62,083 nt of DNA from Clostridiales bacterium (GCA_004553495.1 SFLE01000005.1:1-62083); one strand, 5' to 3'; counted from the first letter of the stretch, positions 41,625 to 50,922 are shown. The notes: generated from the sequence alone by a model not told the origin. Made by a program: numbers and translations.

Positions 41625-42757
41625 CGTTCCTCACCGATAGCATAATATGGTCCGAGCATAGTCTCAAACATTCGCATGAACCGCTCATGGGTACTGAGCT
41701 TTTGGTCCGGACTCTGCACGACATCCTCAGTATAAACCAAATCCTCCTGCGCCGCAAGCTCTCCGTTTATCAGCACCTTCATCTGCCCCACTGTTTGCCC
41801 CACTATTCCGCCTGCGAACAGTATGCGCGGAGCCTCGATGCTGACATTTACCTCGTCATCGCTTTTAATGAGCATACGGATATCATTTTTAGGCACGGTG
41901 TCAGCCACCGTTTTTATCGCGGACGCTACCGGAAGGCTCACCTTGAACGAATCACCGCAGTATGACAGCATGCGGTAATTTCTAAACGCCTCATCCAGCA
42001 GGTATTTATGATCGTTCCAATCATCGGGCGCGTTAAGGGTAACGCATATAAGACGCATGCCGTCCCGCTCTGCGCAGCTTACGAGAGTTCTTCCGGCGGC
42101 TATGGTATAACCGGTCTTAACGCCGATGCAGCCGTCGTACTCGCGCAGAAGCCGGTTGTGATTATAGTAGGTCACATCCTTTATCGTTGCGCTTGAGGAC
42201 GAAACGATACTTTTAAAGTCATCGTTTTCCATGCAGTACGCCGTAAGGCGAGCCATATCGCGCGCTGTGGAATAATGCTCGGGATCGTCAAGTCCGTGAG
42301 GATTTCTGAACGAACTGTTTTCCATGCCAAGCTCGGCTGCCTTTTCATTCATCTTAACGGCAAACGACAGCTCATCTCCGCAAAGACTGCATGCCAGCGC
42401 TGCGGCAGCATCGTTTCCCGAGGCGAGCATCATGCCAGTGAGCAGTTCGCGCACGGTGTAGGATTCATATGGGTTTGCGTACATGCTCGACCCTTCTATG
42501 GCGCTCCACTCCGGCTTTATGACGATCGCCTCATCAAGGTCATAGTTTTCTATTGCAACGATAGCGGTCATGATTTTCGTTATGCTCGCTATGAGCATGT
42601 GCTCATCGGCATTTTTCTCAAAAAGCACATCACCGGTGTCCGCGCACAAAACTATCGCGCTTTGAGCGCTCAGCTCATGCTCGTCAGCAAGTGCTGAGAT
42701 CGGGAGTATACCGATAAGTATTGCGGCTGATAATAGGAATGTAAAAGTTTTTTTCAT
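41621..42757 (-). CDS. D-alanyl-D-alanine carboxypeptidase (DacF/DacB type)
   Basis: 378 residues. Signal peptide (1-24, cleavage after SALA), then a penicillin-binding catalytic domain with the three motifs SITK (58-61), SGN (113-115) and KTG (214-216), and a C-terminal PBP5-like beta domain. It trims stem peptides of peptidoglycan outside the membrane; given gerW and scp neighbours and synteny with dacB, a spore-cortex role is possible. Its ribosome-binding region lies inside a hairpin (see separate entry). Confidence 0.93.
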   Translation of the reverse strand: MKKTFTFLLSAAILIGILPISALADEHELSAQSAIVLCADTGDVLFEKNADEHMLIASITKIMTAIVAIENYDLDEAIVIKPEWSAIEGSSMYANPYESYTVRELLTGMMLASGNDAAAALACSLCGDELSFAVKMNEKAAELGMENSSFRNPHGLDDPEHYSTARDMARLTAYCMENDDFKSIVSSSSATIKDVTYYNHNRLLREYDGCIGVKTGYTIAAGRTLVSCAERDGMRLICVTLNAPDDWNDHKYLLDEAFRNYRMLSYCGDSFKVSLPVASAIKTVADTVPKNDIRMLIKSDDEVNVSIEAPRILFAGGIVGQTVGQMKVLINGELAAQEDLVYTEDVVQSPDQKLSTHERFMRMFETMLGPYYAIGEER

Positions 42758-42759
42758 AA

Positions 42760-42791
42760 AATAAGCACCACCTTCATAGGTAGTGCTTATT
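42760..42791 (-). terminator. Hairpin covering the carboxypeptidase ribosome-binding site
   Basis: A 14-bp stem with one mismatch (42760-42773 and 42778-42791) and 4-nt loop, followed on the minus strand by TTATTTTATG, the last three bases being the next start codon. It resembles a terminator for gerW, but its 3' arm contains AAGGTGG, the only Shine-Dalgarno candidate of the following gene. Confidence 0.7.
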
Positions 42792-42811
42792 ATTGACGCT
42801 TGCTTTCCTTT

Positions 42812-43186
42812 TTAGTCTGCCTTTTTTACATTGGCGATGCTTTCTATCTTATCCATCACATCAGGTACCATGTCGATTATCCTGTCAAGCCCGTTCTGCG
42901 CGGGAGGTGCGACATTGACCATGCGGACGCCGCCGTCCTTGACAACGAGAAAGCCTATGGGCTCGATCTTTACGGCAGCAGCGCTTCCGCCGCCGTAGCC
43001 CTGCTGCTTTGCTCCGAGCGAATCACCGCCCGCTCCGCCAAATCCGAAGCTGAGCTTTGACACCGGAATTATCGTCTGTCCGTCGGGAGTTACTATCGGC
43101 TCACCAACGATGTTATTGACTTCAACAAGGTTCTTGATGTTCGCCATTGTTGACTGCATCATTTCGCTCAATTTGTTGTTTTCCAT
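42812..43186 (-). CDS. ytfJ: Spore protein GerW/YtfJ
   Basis: 124 residues. Family sequence is clear: GEPIVTPDGQTIIPVSKLSFGF near 27-48, a glycine-rich middle (GGAGGDSLGAKQQGYGGGSAAAVKIEP) with IGFLVV, and a C-terminal helix. In B. subtilis GerW (YtfJ) is needed for SleB-dependent germination; function at the molecular level is unknown. ATG 43186 has GGAAGG upstream. Its first 65 bases are overlapped by the end of the DUF2953 gene in another frame. Confidence 0.92.
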   Translation of the reverse strand: MENNKLSEMMQSTMANIKNLVEVNNIVGEPIVTPDGQTIIPVSKLSFGFGGAGGDSLGAKQQGYGGGSAAAVKIEPIGFLVVKDGGVRMVNVAPPAQNGLDRIIDMVPDVMDKIESIANVKKAD

Positions 43187-43793
43187 TGTGTGCCTTCCTT
43201 TCGCGTATACGGTGTATCCTGTTTACAGCAAGCAATTGTACAAACTTAAAGCCTACGGCAAGGGCTATGCCTACGAGCCTTCCGACTCTTATCGACGCCT
43301 CGACCTCGGCTTCAAAGGCGCTTTTTCCGGATTGCAGGTCGAGGTCAACAAGAATATCTCTGTTTTTTACAATGAAGTCGCTTTCAAAAAACGGTATCGC
43401 CGAGCCGATAAAAGCGTTTATGGCGTTATAGCGCACCACAGCGTCATAGGGATCCTGCGCAGATATGAGGCAGTGCAGCTTTATAAGCCCGAAGGTTATC
43501 CCGTTTTTGAACCGGCGCAGTGCGCGCATGGCTGCTTTTGCAAGCTCCAGCCACTCGTCAAGCGTAAAATCGAGAGAAAAGCTTTTCTTCGGCTTTTCCT
43601 CTTTACCGACATCAGCTTCCGTAGGCTGCTCGTCCTTCGGCTTAGGCGGGCATAATCTGAGCCTATACAGCCTCCATGCGCTGGCATACACCTCGAGACC
43701 GGCGCTGCCATAGCTCACTCGAACGCCCAGCGGGATGAGCATGAGCAATGTCAAAAGCGCTATAATGATTATCAGTGCTGTCAATCGCACCAC
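43122..43793 (-). CDS. DUF2953 membrane-anchored protein
   Basis: 223 residues. One membrane segment at the N-terminus (3-22), a charged linker with Lys and Glu, and a DUF2953 domain in the second half (YNAINAFIGSAIPFFES, VDLDLQ). In sporulating Firmicutes DUF2953 genes precede ytfJ. Here the C-terminal tail (about 30 basic residues, RERKAHNGKQQIERNDAVN) extends 65 bases into ytfJ, which is far more than the 4-8 base overlaps elsewhere in the window; it may have arisen by loss of a stop codon. Confidence 0.8.
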   Translation of the reverse strand: MVRLTALIIIIALLTLLMLIPLGVRVSYGSAGLEVYASAWRLYRLRLCPPKPKDEQPTEADVGKEEKPKKSFSLDFTLDEWLELAKAAMRALRRFKNGITFGLIKLHCLISAQDPYDAVVRYNAINAFIGSAIPFFESDFIVKNRDILVDLDLQSGKSAFEAEVEASIRVGRLVGIALAVGFKFVQLLAVNRIHRIRERKAHNGKQQIERNDAVNNGEHQEPC

Positions 43794-43802
43794 CCCGATG
43801 AA

Positions 43803-44405
43803 TTATTTTAGCTCCTCCATCCGGAGCTGGTTATCACCCACGGTATTCAGCTTCTCAATCGCATCCTCGAGCTTTTTAACGCCGTCTCCGGAGCTTATGT
43901 CGGGAAGTTCGGGCAGCTCCTCAAGCGAGCTTACGCCCATCGTGCGCAGGAACACATCGGTAGTGCGCAAAAGCGAGGGCCTGCCCGGAACATCAAGCTT
44001 GCCGCAGCGCTCTATAAGCCCGCGGTCAAGCAGCACACCGACGGTGTACGAGCTGTCAACTCCGCGAACCTGGTCTATATACGCCCTTGTGACGGGCTGA
44101 AAATATGCAATGACCGCAAGCGTTTCAAGCGCAGGCTGCGAAAGCATGGGCGGCCTGCGCTGCTCAAGAGTTTTGCTGATAATACCGGCATACTCGGGAG
44201 AGGAGCACATTTGCAGCTTGTTATCCAGCTTTAAAATACGCACGCCGCGCCTGTTAAAGCTATACTCATCCGCAAGTTCCTTTGCTGCGGCAAAAACATC
44301 GTCCTCTTCCGCTTCAAGTATCAGCGACAGACGAGCTGCCGGAACCGGCTCACCGGCTGCAAAAAGTATTGCCTCGATAGCCGGTTTTATATTCTCAATT
44401 TCCAT
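43803..44405 (-). CDS. scpB: Segregation and condensation protein B
   Basis: 200 residues. Two winged-helix domains. IKPAIEAILFAAGEPV and ALETLAVIAYFQPVTRAYIDQVRGVDSSYT (in pieces) are diagnostic. With ScpA and SMC it forms the condensin complex for chromosome segregation. Lies 8 bp downstream of scpA; smc itself is not in the window. Confidence 0.96.
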   Translation of the reverse strand: MEIENIKPAIEAILFAAGEPVPAARLSLILEAEEDDVFAAAKELADEYSFNRRGVRILKLDNKLQMCSSPEYAGIISKTLEQRRPPMLSQPALETLAVIAYFQPVTRAYIDQVRGVDSSYTVGVLLDRGLIERCGKLDVPGRPSLLRTTDVFLRTMGVSSLEELPELPDISSGDGVKKLEDAIEKLNTVGDNQLRMEELK

Positions 44406-44413
44406 TATTTATC

Positions 44414-45196
44414 CTACTCTACGATTTTTTCAAGAATTTCGTTTACATTGCCGCCGATGAAGCTGAGCGTATAGTCCGCCTCGTCTCCGGTGAGCTCGAC
44501 ACTGCCCATGCTGCACAGCTCAAGAATGGATATGAAGGTCGCAACTATCTCGGAGCGGCTATGACATGAGCCGTACAACTCGGAAAGTCTTGCCGGACCG
44601 GACTGGAGCCGCTCAATAAGCTCGCGGCTTTTTGTGCGCACCTCGTAAATTATACGCGCAGGTGCAATGCGCCGCGCAAGCTCCGGCTCAACGGGCTTTC
44701 CGCCGCGCGTTGCCACAGCGTACAGCGCTTTGAACAGATCCGCTGGATCGTGGCGGTATTCATACTCTCTCGAGGACACCGGCAGCGGTTCGGGCAGCTT
44801 TGCATAGTACAAAAGCCCCTTCTCCGACGCCGCTTTAAGCTCGGGCGTTACCTTCTGCACGGCAGCATATATATCCTTGCATTTTAACTGCTCAAGGGAG
44901 CTCATAAGTTCTTCGAGCTCGCTGACCTCTTCCTCGCCGGCGAGCAAAGTGCGCGTTTTGATATACAGCAGGTGCGACGCCATCTGCACAAACTCGCTGG
45001 CTATCTCGAGGTCCATACGCTCCATCTGCGCAAGATACTCAAGGTACTGATCGAGTATCTCCGCAATTTTAATATCGCGTATTTCTATTTTGTTTTTGGA
45101 AAGCAGCATCAGTATAAGACTGAGCGGACCGTCGAAGTCCTGAAGCTCGTTTTTATCCTTGACTATGCTTTCAAGGTGAAAAGTCGGATTATCCAT
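44414..45196 (-). CDS. scpA: Segregation and condensation protein A
   Basis: 260 residues. Kleisin bridging SMC heads. NELQDFDGPLSLILMLLSKNKIEIRDIKIAEI (in pieces) at the N-terminus and the C-terminal winged helix (ATFISILELCSMGSVELTG) fit the family. I choose ATG 45196, four bases after the upstream stop; there is no strong ribosome-binding site, so translation is probably coupled to the protease gene. A longer frame to 45244 would overlap that gene. Confidence 0.94.
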   Translation of the reverse strand: MDNPTFHLESIVKDKNELQDFDGPLSLILMLLSKNKIEIRDIKIAEILDQYLEYLAQMERMDLEIASEFVQMASHLLYIKTRTLLAGEEEVSELEELMSSLEQLKCKDIYAAVQKVTPELKAASEKGLLYYAKLPEPLPVSSREYEYRHDPADLFKALYAVATRGGKPVEPELARRIAPARIIYEVRTKSRELIERLQSGPARLSELYGSCHSRSEIVATFISILELCSMGSVELTGDEADYTLSFIGGNVNEILEKIVE

Positions 45197-45200
45197 ATCA

Positions 45201-45893
45201 TCAGAAGAATAGCCTGCTCGAAAGGTCAAAGCCCCACTGAGCAAACGAAAACAGTATATTAAACAGAAATTCGGTGGCTTTCTGCATGGGAGAGCCTAAG
45301 ATGTCAGTCGCAATAAGAATAAACAGAATGATCATGCCGTAGCGCTCGTAGCGCATGAGCTTCATATAGCTTCTGTCGCTCATCAGTGAAAACAGCACCT
45401 TTGAGCCGTCCAGCGGCGGCACGGGTATGATGTTGAAAACGGCGAATGCAAGGCTCAAATATGCTGTTATGTAAACCATATCGCGCAGCTCTATGGCAAA
45501 TTGGCTGCCGGAGAGTGCGCAGGGGGCATATATCATGCCGTAGATAAACAGCACAACGCAGGTTATGACGACGTTGGACACGGGTCCGGCGAGGGCGGTT
45601 ATCGCCATATCGCGTTTCGGGTGCTTAAAATTGCGCATATCCACCGGCACCGGCTTTGCCCAGCCGAATTTAAACACAACCATCATGGCAAGACCGAATA
45701 TATCAATATGCTTTATCGGGTTGAGCGTCAGCCTGCCCATATTCTTTGCGGTGTTATCGCCGAGCTTATACGCCACATACCCGTGGCTCAGCTCATGCAG
45801 CGTTATACAGATCAGTGCCGGTATTACCGACATGAGCATATGTACGGGAACCGACCAGTCGAGATTGCGCATCACATCGCCAAATGAACCCAT
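45201..45893 (-). CDS. Site-2 protease family (M50) membrane protein
   Basis: 230 residues. Zinc motif HELSHG at 33-38 in the first membrane segments, second motif NIIPVPPLDGSKVLF near 170, and five to six membrane segments. YwhC/Rip-like intramembrane protease without PDZ or CBS domains; substrate unknown. Start 45893 has GAGGGAG 8 bases upstream and is preferred over the codon at 45914. Immediately upstream of scpA, as in many Clostridia. Confidence 0.9.
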   Translation of the reverse strand: MGSFGDVMRNLDWSVPVHMLMSVIPALICITLHELSHGYVAYKLGDNTAKNMGRLTLNPIKHIDIFGLAMMVVFKFGWAKPVPVDMRNFKHPKRDMAITALAGPVSNVVITCVVLFIYGMIYAPCALSGSQFAIELRDMVYITAYLSLAFAVFNIIPVPPLDGSKVLFSLMSDRSYMKLMRYERYGMIILFILIATDILGSPMQKATEFLFNILFSFAQWGFDLSSRLFF

Positions 45894-45906
45894 GTAAGTA
45901 ACTCCC

Positions 45907-46497
45907 TCAAACATATTCGAGTATCCGCGCCATGAGCGCGTCTCTGCCTATGCCCTTTTCCGCAGAAAACAGAATGAGCGGTACGGACTGGTCAAGCTCA
46001 AGCGTTTGACGGATAAGCTCGAGATTTGGCTCTATCTCGCTTTTTTTCAGCTTATCGCATTTATTTGCAACGACCACAAGCGGGCATTCGGTGCTTTTAA
46101 ACCACTGAGCCATAGTCACATCGTCGGCAGTGGGCTTATGGCGGGAGTCAACTATCATAACACCGAGGTCTATAAGCCCCTCGGCAGCGAAAAACTGCTC
46201 CATGAGCTTGCCCCAGCGCTCGCGCTCGGACTTGGACACCTTTGCATAGCCATAGCCGGGAAGGTCTACGAAATAGACCTTCCTGTCTATGAGGAAGTAG
46301 TTTACATGAATGGTTTTGCCGGGCGACTGACCTACTCTCGCAAAATTTTTCCGATTAAGCAGACGGTTTATCACCGAGGATTTGCCGACATTCGACTTTC
46401 CGGAAAACACGATGTTGGGCAGCTCATCTCTTATAAAGCCCGACGGCGATGCCGCACTTTTTATAAACTCGGCGTTATTTATATTAAGTTGAGCCAT
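45907..46497 (-). CDS. engB: Ribosome biogenesis GTPase YsxC/EngB
   Basis: 196 residues. Small GTPase required for 50S assembly. G1 GKSNVGKSS near 32-40, G3 DLPGYGYAK, G4 NKCDKL. The N-terminal MAQLNINNAEFIKSA is typical. Directly downstream of lon, the widely conserved lon-engB pair. Confidence 0.97.
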   Translation of the reverse strand: MAQLNINNAEFIKSAASPSGFIRDELPNIVFSGKSNVGKSSVINRLLNRKNFARVGQSPGKTIHVNYFLIDRKVYFVDLPGYGYAKVSKSERERWGKLMEQFFAAEGLIDLGVMIVDSRHKPTADDVTMAQWFKSTECPLVVVANKCDKLKKSEIEPNLELIRQTLELDQSVPLILFSAEKGIGRDALMARILEYV

Positions 46498-46504
46498 TTT
46501 TCAC

Positions 46505-48901
46505 CTACTGTCTGATGCCGGCGCGGGTCTTCTTGCCCTGCATCGGCATAATTATCTCAGCCTTTGCCTCGGGATCTTTGCGTACGAGCGCCGTTTCGAG
46601 CACCTTATCGACCTTATCTGCAAGCACAAAGTTGAGAGCAGCCCTCACGGTGGGGTCTATCTCTTCAAGGTCGGGCTCGTTGTCGGCGGGTATGATAACC
46701 GTACTTACGCCGTTTCTGTGCGCAGCCATTGTCTTTTCCTTGAGTCCGCCTATGGGCAGCACTCTGCCGCGGAGACTTATCTCTCCCGTCATGGCGACAT
46801 CGCGGCGCACGGGAGTTCCGGTAAGCGCGGAGACTATCGCGGTGCACACGGTAACACCGGCGGAAGGACCGTCCTTGGGTATGGCTCCCTCAGGAAAATG
46901 GATATGGATATCCTTTGTCTTGTAGAAATCCGGCTCGATACCGAGCTTACTGATGCGGCTTCTTATATATGTGACCGCTGCATGGCAGGATTCCTTCATC
47001 ACATTGCCGAGGTTGCCGGTGAGCTCGAGCTTGCCGGTGCCGTCGACTACCGCGACCTCAACATCGAGCACTTCCCCGCCGACGCTCGTCCATGCAAGTC
47101 CTCGCACAAGACCGACTTTATCGGTCAGATGCCGCTGCTCGGGCTTAAACTTCGGCGCGCCGAGGTACGGCTGCAATGCACCGGAGCGCAGGCTGAGACT
47201 CTTCTTTTCTCCCTCGGCAACAGCCACCGCCGCCTTGCGGCATATATCGGCTATCCGGCGTTCAAGATTTCTCACCCCCGACTCGCGGGTGTAATAGGTT
47301 ATTATCTCGCGCACGGCATCATCGCTTATTTTAAGCTGCGAGGCTTTAAGCCCGTGCTTTTTGCGCTGCTTGGGTATGAGATGCTGCTTTGCTATGCTGA
47401 GCTTTTCCTCATCGGTATAGCTCGAAAGCTCGATGACCTCCATACGGTCAAGGAGTGCGCGCGGGATGGTGTCGATAGAATTGGCAGTTGTTATAAAGAA
47501 CACATCCGAAAGATCGACCGGAACCTCAAGGAAGTTATCCCTGAATGCGGAATTTTGCTCGGGGTCAAGCGCTTCAAGCAGAGCCGCCGAGGGATCGCCG
47601 CGGTAATCCGAGCCGAGCTTATCTATCTCGTCGAGCACCATGAGCGGGTTCATGCTCTTTGCCTGACGCAGACCGGCAATTATCCTGCCCGGCATCGCGC
47701 CGACATATGTCTTGCGGTGTCCGCGTATCTCGGCCTCATCATGCACACCGCCGAGCGATATACGAACACAGTTGCGCCCGGTTGCGCGGGCAATGCTCAT
47801 CGCTATGCTCGTCTTGCCGGTGCCCGGAGGTCCTACAAGGCATAGCAGACTGCCGTTTGCTTTGGGAGCAATGCTCCTGACGGCAAGATGCTCAATAACG
47901 CGCTGCTTGACCTTTTCAAGGCCGAAATGCTCGTCGTCAAGTATCTTTCTCGCCTTTTCAATATCCGTGGTCTCCTTGGTTTTCTTATTCCACGGCAGTT
48001 CAAGGCACACATCGAGGTAGCCGCGGATCACGGTAGCCTCGGTAGAGCCGAACGGCTGCTTTGCAAGGTGGGATACCTCCTTGAGCAGCTTTTCCTCTAT
48101 CTCCTCGGGAAGCTTCAGCTCGCGGATCTTCTGACGGTACTCTCCTATATCGTCGGTCGTATCCTCCTCGCCGAGCTCCTGCTGAATGATCTTCATCTGC
48201 TCGCGCAGATAATAATCGCGCTGACTGCGGTTTACCTGCTCATTCGTTGCCTCTGTGAGCTCCTGCTCTATATTCATAACATTCAGCTCGTGATTGAGCA
48301 TCTTTATGAGCATTTCAAGGCGCTTGCACGGATGCAGCTGCTCCAAAAGCACCTGCTTCTGGCGATAGTCAAGGCGCACATTCTGCGCGGTGTAATTTGC
48401 AACAAATGCCGGATCGTGGCTTATGACCAGATTGAGCAGCATTTCCGGAGGCATATTTCCGGATAGCTGGATATACTCGTCAAAAAGTCCCACAGTAGTG
48501 CGGATAAGGGCATCGCGCATATCGGGCGCCGCTTTTTCGCTTTTATCGGGAACGCATTCTATTTCGCCTAAAAAGCACGGCTGATCGGATATCAAATTCT
48601 TGACTCTGCCGCGATATTCGCCCTCAGCCATGACCTTGCACAGCTTGCTCCCCGGCTGACGGACGAGCTGACGGATGCGGCATACAACGCCGTATTCATA
48701 CAGATCGTCGATGCCGGGCATGTCGTTTGAAATGTCCTTCTGCGTTACGAGAAATATCTCCTGATCGGCAGTGGTAGCGCTGTTGAGAGCGGCAAGCGAC
48801 ATAGGGCGCTCGACATCAAAGCTCAGGAGCATTCCGGGGAATATGTTAAGTCCGCGCAGCGGCAGTATAGCCATTGGACGGTCGTTAATTTTTGTGTTCA
48901 T
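46505..48901 (-). CDS. lon: ATP-dependent protease Lon
   Basis: 798 residues. N-terminal substrate-binding domain (1-200, AILPLRGLNIFPGM), AAA+ module with Walker A GPPGTGKT and Walker B MVLDEIDKLG, and a serine protease domain with catalytic Ser in PKDGPSAGV and Lys in GGLKEK. Degrades misfolded and regulatory proteins. GGAGG lies 8 bases before ATG 48901. A terminator separates it from clpX, so lon-engB may have its own promoter, although I see no clear boxes. Confidence 0.97.
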   Translation of the reverse strand: MNTKINDRPMAILPLRGLNIFPGMLLSFDVERPMSLAALNSATTADQEIFLVTQKDISNDMPGIDDLYEYGVVCRIRQLVRQPGSKLCKVMAEGEYRGRVKNLISDQPCFLGEIECVPDKSEKAAPDMRDALIRTTVGLFDEYIQLSGNMPPEMLLNLVISHDPAFVANYTAQNVRLDYRQKQVLLEQLHPCKRLEMLIKMLNHELNVMNIEQELTEATNEQVNRSQRDYYLREQMKIIQQELGEEDTTDDIGEYRQKIRELKLPEEIEEKLLKEVSHLAKQPFGSTEATVIRGYLDVCLELPWNKKTKETTDIEKARKILDDEHFGLEKVKQRVIEHLAVRSIAPKANGSLLCLVGPPGTGKTSIAMSIARATGRNCVRISLGGVHDEAEIRGHRKTYVGAMPGRIIAGLRQAKSMNPLMVLDEIDKLGSDYRGDPSAALLEALDPEQNSAFRDNFLEVPVDLSDVFFITTANSIDTIPRALLDRMEVIELSSYTDEEKLSIAKQHLIPKQRKKHGLKASQLKISDDAVREIITYYTRESGVRNLERRIADICRKAAVAVAEGEKKSLSLRSGALQPYLGAPKFKPEQRHLTDKVGLVRGLAWTSVGGEVLDVEVAVVDGTGKLELTGNLGNVMKESCHAAVTYIRSRISKLGIEPDFYKTKDIHIHFPEGAIPKDGPSAGVTVCTAIVSALTGTPVRRDVAMTGEISLRGRVLPIGGLKEKTMAAHRNGVSTVIIPADNEPDLEEIDPTVRAALNFVLADKVDKVLETALVRKDPEAKAEIIMPMQGKKTRAGIRQ

Positions 48902-48930
48902 ATGCTTACCTCCTTATGAGGGGACTGAAA

Positions 48931-48970
48931 AAATAAGCGCAGCAAGACCGGCAAGCCCCGTCTTGCTGCG
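48931..48970 (-). terminator. Terminator after clpX
   Basis: An 11-bp perfect stem (48938-48948 with 48960-48970) and 11-nt loop followed by CTTATTTTTTC on the minus strand, just beyond the clpX stop codon. Confidence 0.9.
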
Positions 48971-48978
48971 ATAATGTG

Positions 48979-50220
48979 TTATTTTTTGATTATTTCGGGG
49001 CGGGTGCCGTTACGCACACAGTCTGCCGTTACGATCACCTTTTCAATATCGTGCTCGGACGGAACGGTATACATGATGTCGGTCATGATGCTTTCCATAA
49101 CGCTTCGCAGACCGCGGGCTCCGATCTTCATCTCAATTGCTTTGTCGGCAACGGCTTCAAGAGCATCATTTTCGTAGATAAGCTCAACACCGTCGTAGCT
49201 CATAAGCGCCTCATACTGCTTTGTCATGGCGTTTTTCGGCTCCGTAAGTATGCGCACGAGATCCTCGCGCTTTAACGAGGTGAGCGGTGCGATGACCGGA
49301 AGTCTGCCTATAAGCTCGGGGATTATGCCGAACTTGAGCAGATCGTGCTGCTGTGCCTGCTTTAAAAGCTCGCCCACATCGCGCTCGGTGGAGCTTTTTA
49401 TCTCCGCGCCGAAGCCCATGCTCTTTTTATCGGTGCGCTTTTCGATTATCTTATCAAGACCATCGAACGCGCCGCCGCAAATGAAAAGAATGTTTGTGGT
49501 ATCTACCTTTATAAACTCCTGATGCGGATGCTTGCGCCCGCCCTGAGGCGGAACATTAGCTACCGTGCCCTCAAGGAGCTTCAAAAGCGCCTGCTGAACG
49601 CCCTCTCCTGAAACATCACGGGTTATAGAGGTGTTCTCGCTCTTGCGGGCGATCTTGTCGATCTCGTCGATATATATTATACCCTTTTCGGCGCGTTCCA
49701 CATCGAAATCCGCCGCCTGCAAAAGTCGCAGGAGTATGTTCTCAACATCCTCGCCGACATAGCCTGCCTCGGTGAGAGTCGTTGCATCCGCAATGGCAAA
49801 CGGGACATTGAGCATTTTTGCCAAAGACTGTGCAAAAAGCGTTTTGCCGCTTCCGGTGGGTCCGATGAGCAGAATGTTGCTTTTTTGCAGCTCAACATCG
49901 TTATCCCCCGCATAGAGGATGCGCTTATAGTGGTTATACACCGCGACCGAGAGGACGACCTTTGCTCTGTCCTGCCCGACGATGTACTCATCGAGCTTTG
50001 CCTTTATCTCGGCAGGCTTCGGAAGATCTTCAAATCTGAGACGGTTTCCCTCATTATCGTGCATGGGGATCTCGTCATCCTCGGCAATTATGCTCATGCA
50101 GAGGTTAATGCATTCATCGCAAATGTATGCACCGTTTCCCGCTATGAGTCTGCCGGTCTGCGCCTGCGTTTTGCCGCAGAAAGAGCAGCGAATGCTCTTC
50201 CTGTCGTCTGTTCTTGCCAT
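48979..50220 (-). CDS. clpX: ATP-dependent Clp protease ATPase subunit ClpX
   Basis: 413 residues. Unfoldase feeding ClpP. N-terminal zinc domain with CSFCGKTQ and CDECINLC (four Cys ligands), Walker A LIGPTGSGKT near 117-126, Walker B IIYIDEIDKIA, and the IGF-like ClpP-docking loop region near KSMGFGAE. Start 50220 has GAGG upstream; the in-frame codon at 50274 would add an unrelated extension running through an intergenic hairpin. Confidence 0.96.
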   Translation of the reverse strand: MARTDDRKSIRCSFCGKTQAQTGRLIAGNGAYICDECINLCMSIIAEDDEIPMHDNEGNRLRFEDLPKPAEIKAKLDEYIVGQDRAKVVLSVAVYNHYKRILYAGDNDVELQKSNILLIGPTGSGKTLFAQSLAKMLNVPFAIADATTLTEAGYVGEDVENILLRLLQAADFDVERAEKGIIYIDEIDKIARKSENTSITRDVSGEGVQQALLKLLEGTVANVPPQGGRKHPHQEFIKVDTTNILFICGGAFDGLDKIIEKRTDKKSMGFGAEIKSSTERDVGELLKQAQQHDLLKFGIIPELIGRLPVIAPLTSLKREDLVRILTEPKNAMTKQYEALMSYDGVELIYENDALEAVADKAIEMKIGARGLRSVMESIMTDIMYTVPSEHDIEKVIVTADCVRNGTRPEIIKK

Positions 50221-50250
50221 ATTTGTACCTCGAGTTAAAAAGTGTGAATA

Positions 50251-50273
50251 TGGGGGAACAATTTGTTCCCCCA
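50251..50273 (-). terminator. Hairpin between clpP and clpX
   Basis: A nearly perfect palindrome: 11-bp arms (TGGGGGAACAA and its complement) around a single base, 6 bp past the clpP stop. The T-rich stretch (ACTTTTTAA) begins 8 bases further on. Probably a partial terminator or mRNA stabiliser that keeps ClpP above ClpX. Confidence 0.6.
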
Positions 50274-50278
50274 TACAG

Positions 50279-50860
50279 TCATCGTCTGGTTATAACCTGG
50301 TCGATAAGACCGTATTCCAGGGCTTCCTGCGCGGACATAAAGTGATCACGCTCACAGTCCTTTTCAACGGTCGCAATGTCCTTACCGGTGTTTTCAGCGA
50401 GGATCCTGTTCAGATTTTTCTTTATCTTGAGGATCTGCTCGGCCTGTATCTGGATGTCGGTGCACTGACCCTGGCTGCCGCCGGAGGGCTGGTGGATCAT
50501 TATCTCGGCATTGGGAAGAGCAAAGCGCTTGCCCTTGGCTCCGCTTGACAGCAGGAACGCGCCCATGGACGCTGCCAGTCCGATGCAGATCGTTGACACA
50601 TCCGGCTTAATGTACTGCATGGTATCATATATAGCCATGCCGGAGGTGACGCTTCCGCCGGGGCTGTTAATGTAGAACATGATGTCCTTGTCGGGGTCCT
50701 GCGCCTCAAGGTAGAGAAGCTGCGCCACAACAAGGCTTGCAGTTGCATCATTAACTTCCTCGGAAAGCATTATGATGCGGTCGTTCAGAAGTCTGGAGAA
50801 AATGTCATAAGAACGCTCTCCGCGGCTTGTCTGCTCAACAACATAGGGTACCAAACTCAT
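50279..50860 (-). CDS. clpP: ATP-dependent Clp protease proteolytic subunit ClpP
   Basis: 193 residues. Serine protease with Ser98 (GLAASMGAF), His123 (MIHQPSGG) and an Asp near 172 (CERDHFM). The start at 50860 has GGAG 8 bases upstream and gives the normal short N-terminal loop (SLVPYVVEQTSRGERSYDI). Lies 62 bp downstream of tig; tig-clpP-clpX is a classic order. Confidence 0.97.
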   Translation of the reverse strand: MSLVPYVVEQTSRGERSYDIFSRLLNDRIIMLSEEVNDATASLVVAQLLYLEAQDPDKDIMFYINSPGGSVTSGMAIYDTMQYIKPDVSTICIGLAASMGAFLLSSGAKGKRFALPNAEIMIHQPSGGSQGQCTDIQIQAEQILKIKKNLNRILAENTGKDIATVEKDCERDHFMSAQEALEYGLIDQVITRR

Positions 50861-50922
50861 AATAAAGTCTCCTTTCGTATTGGTCTGCTTATCCAGGAGA
50901 TCATATCCGAAAATCAAGCGGA

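Noticed and set aside
46718..47845. A 375-residue open frame on the plus strand
   Set aside because: Antisense to lon, whose minus-strand protein is unmistakable.
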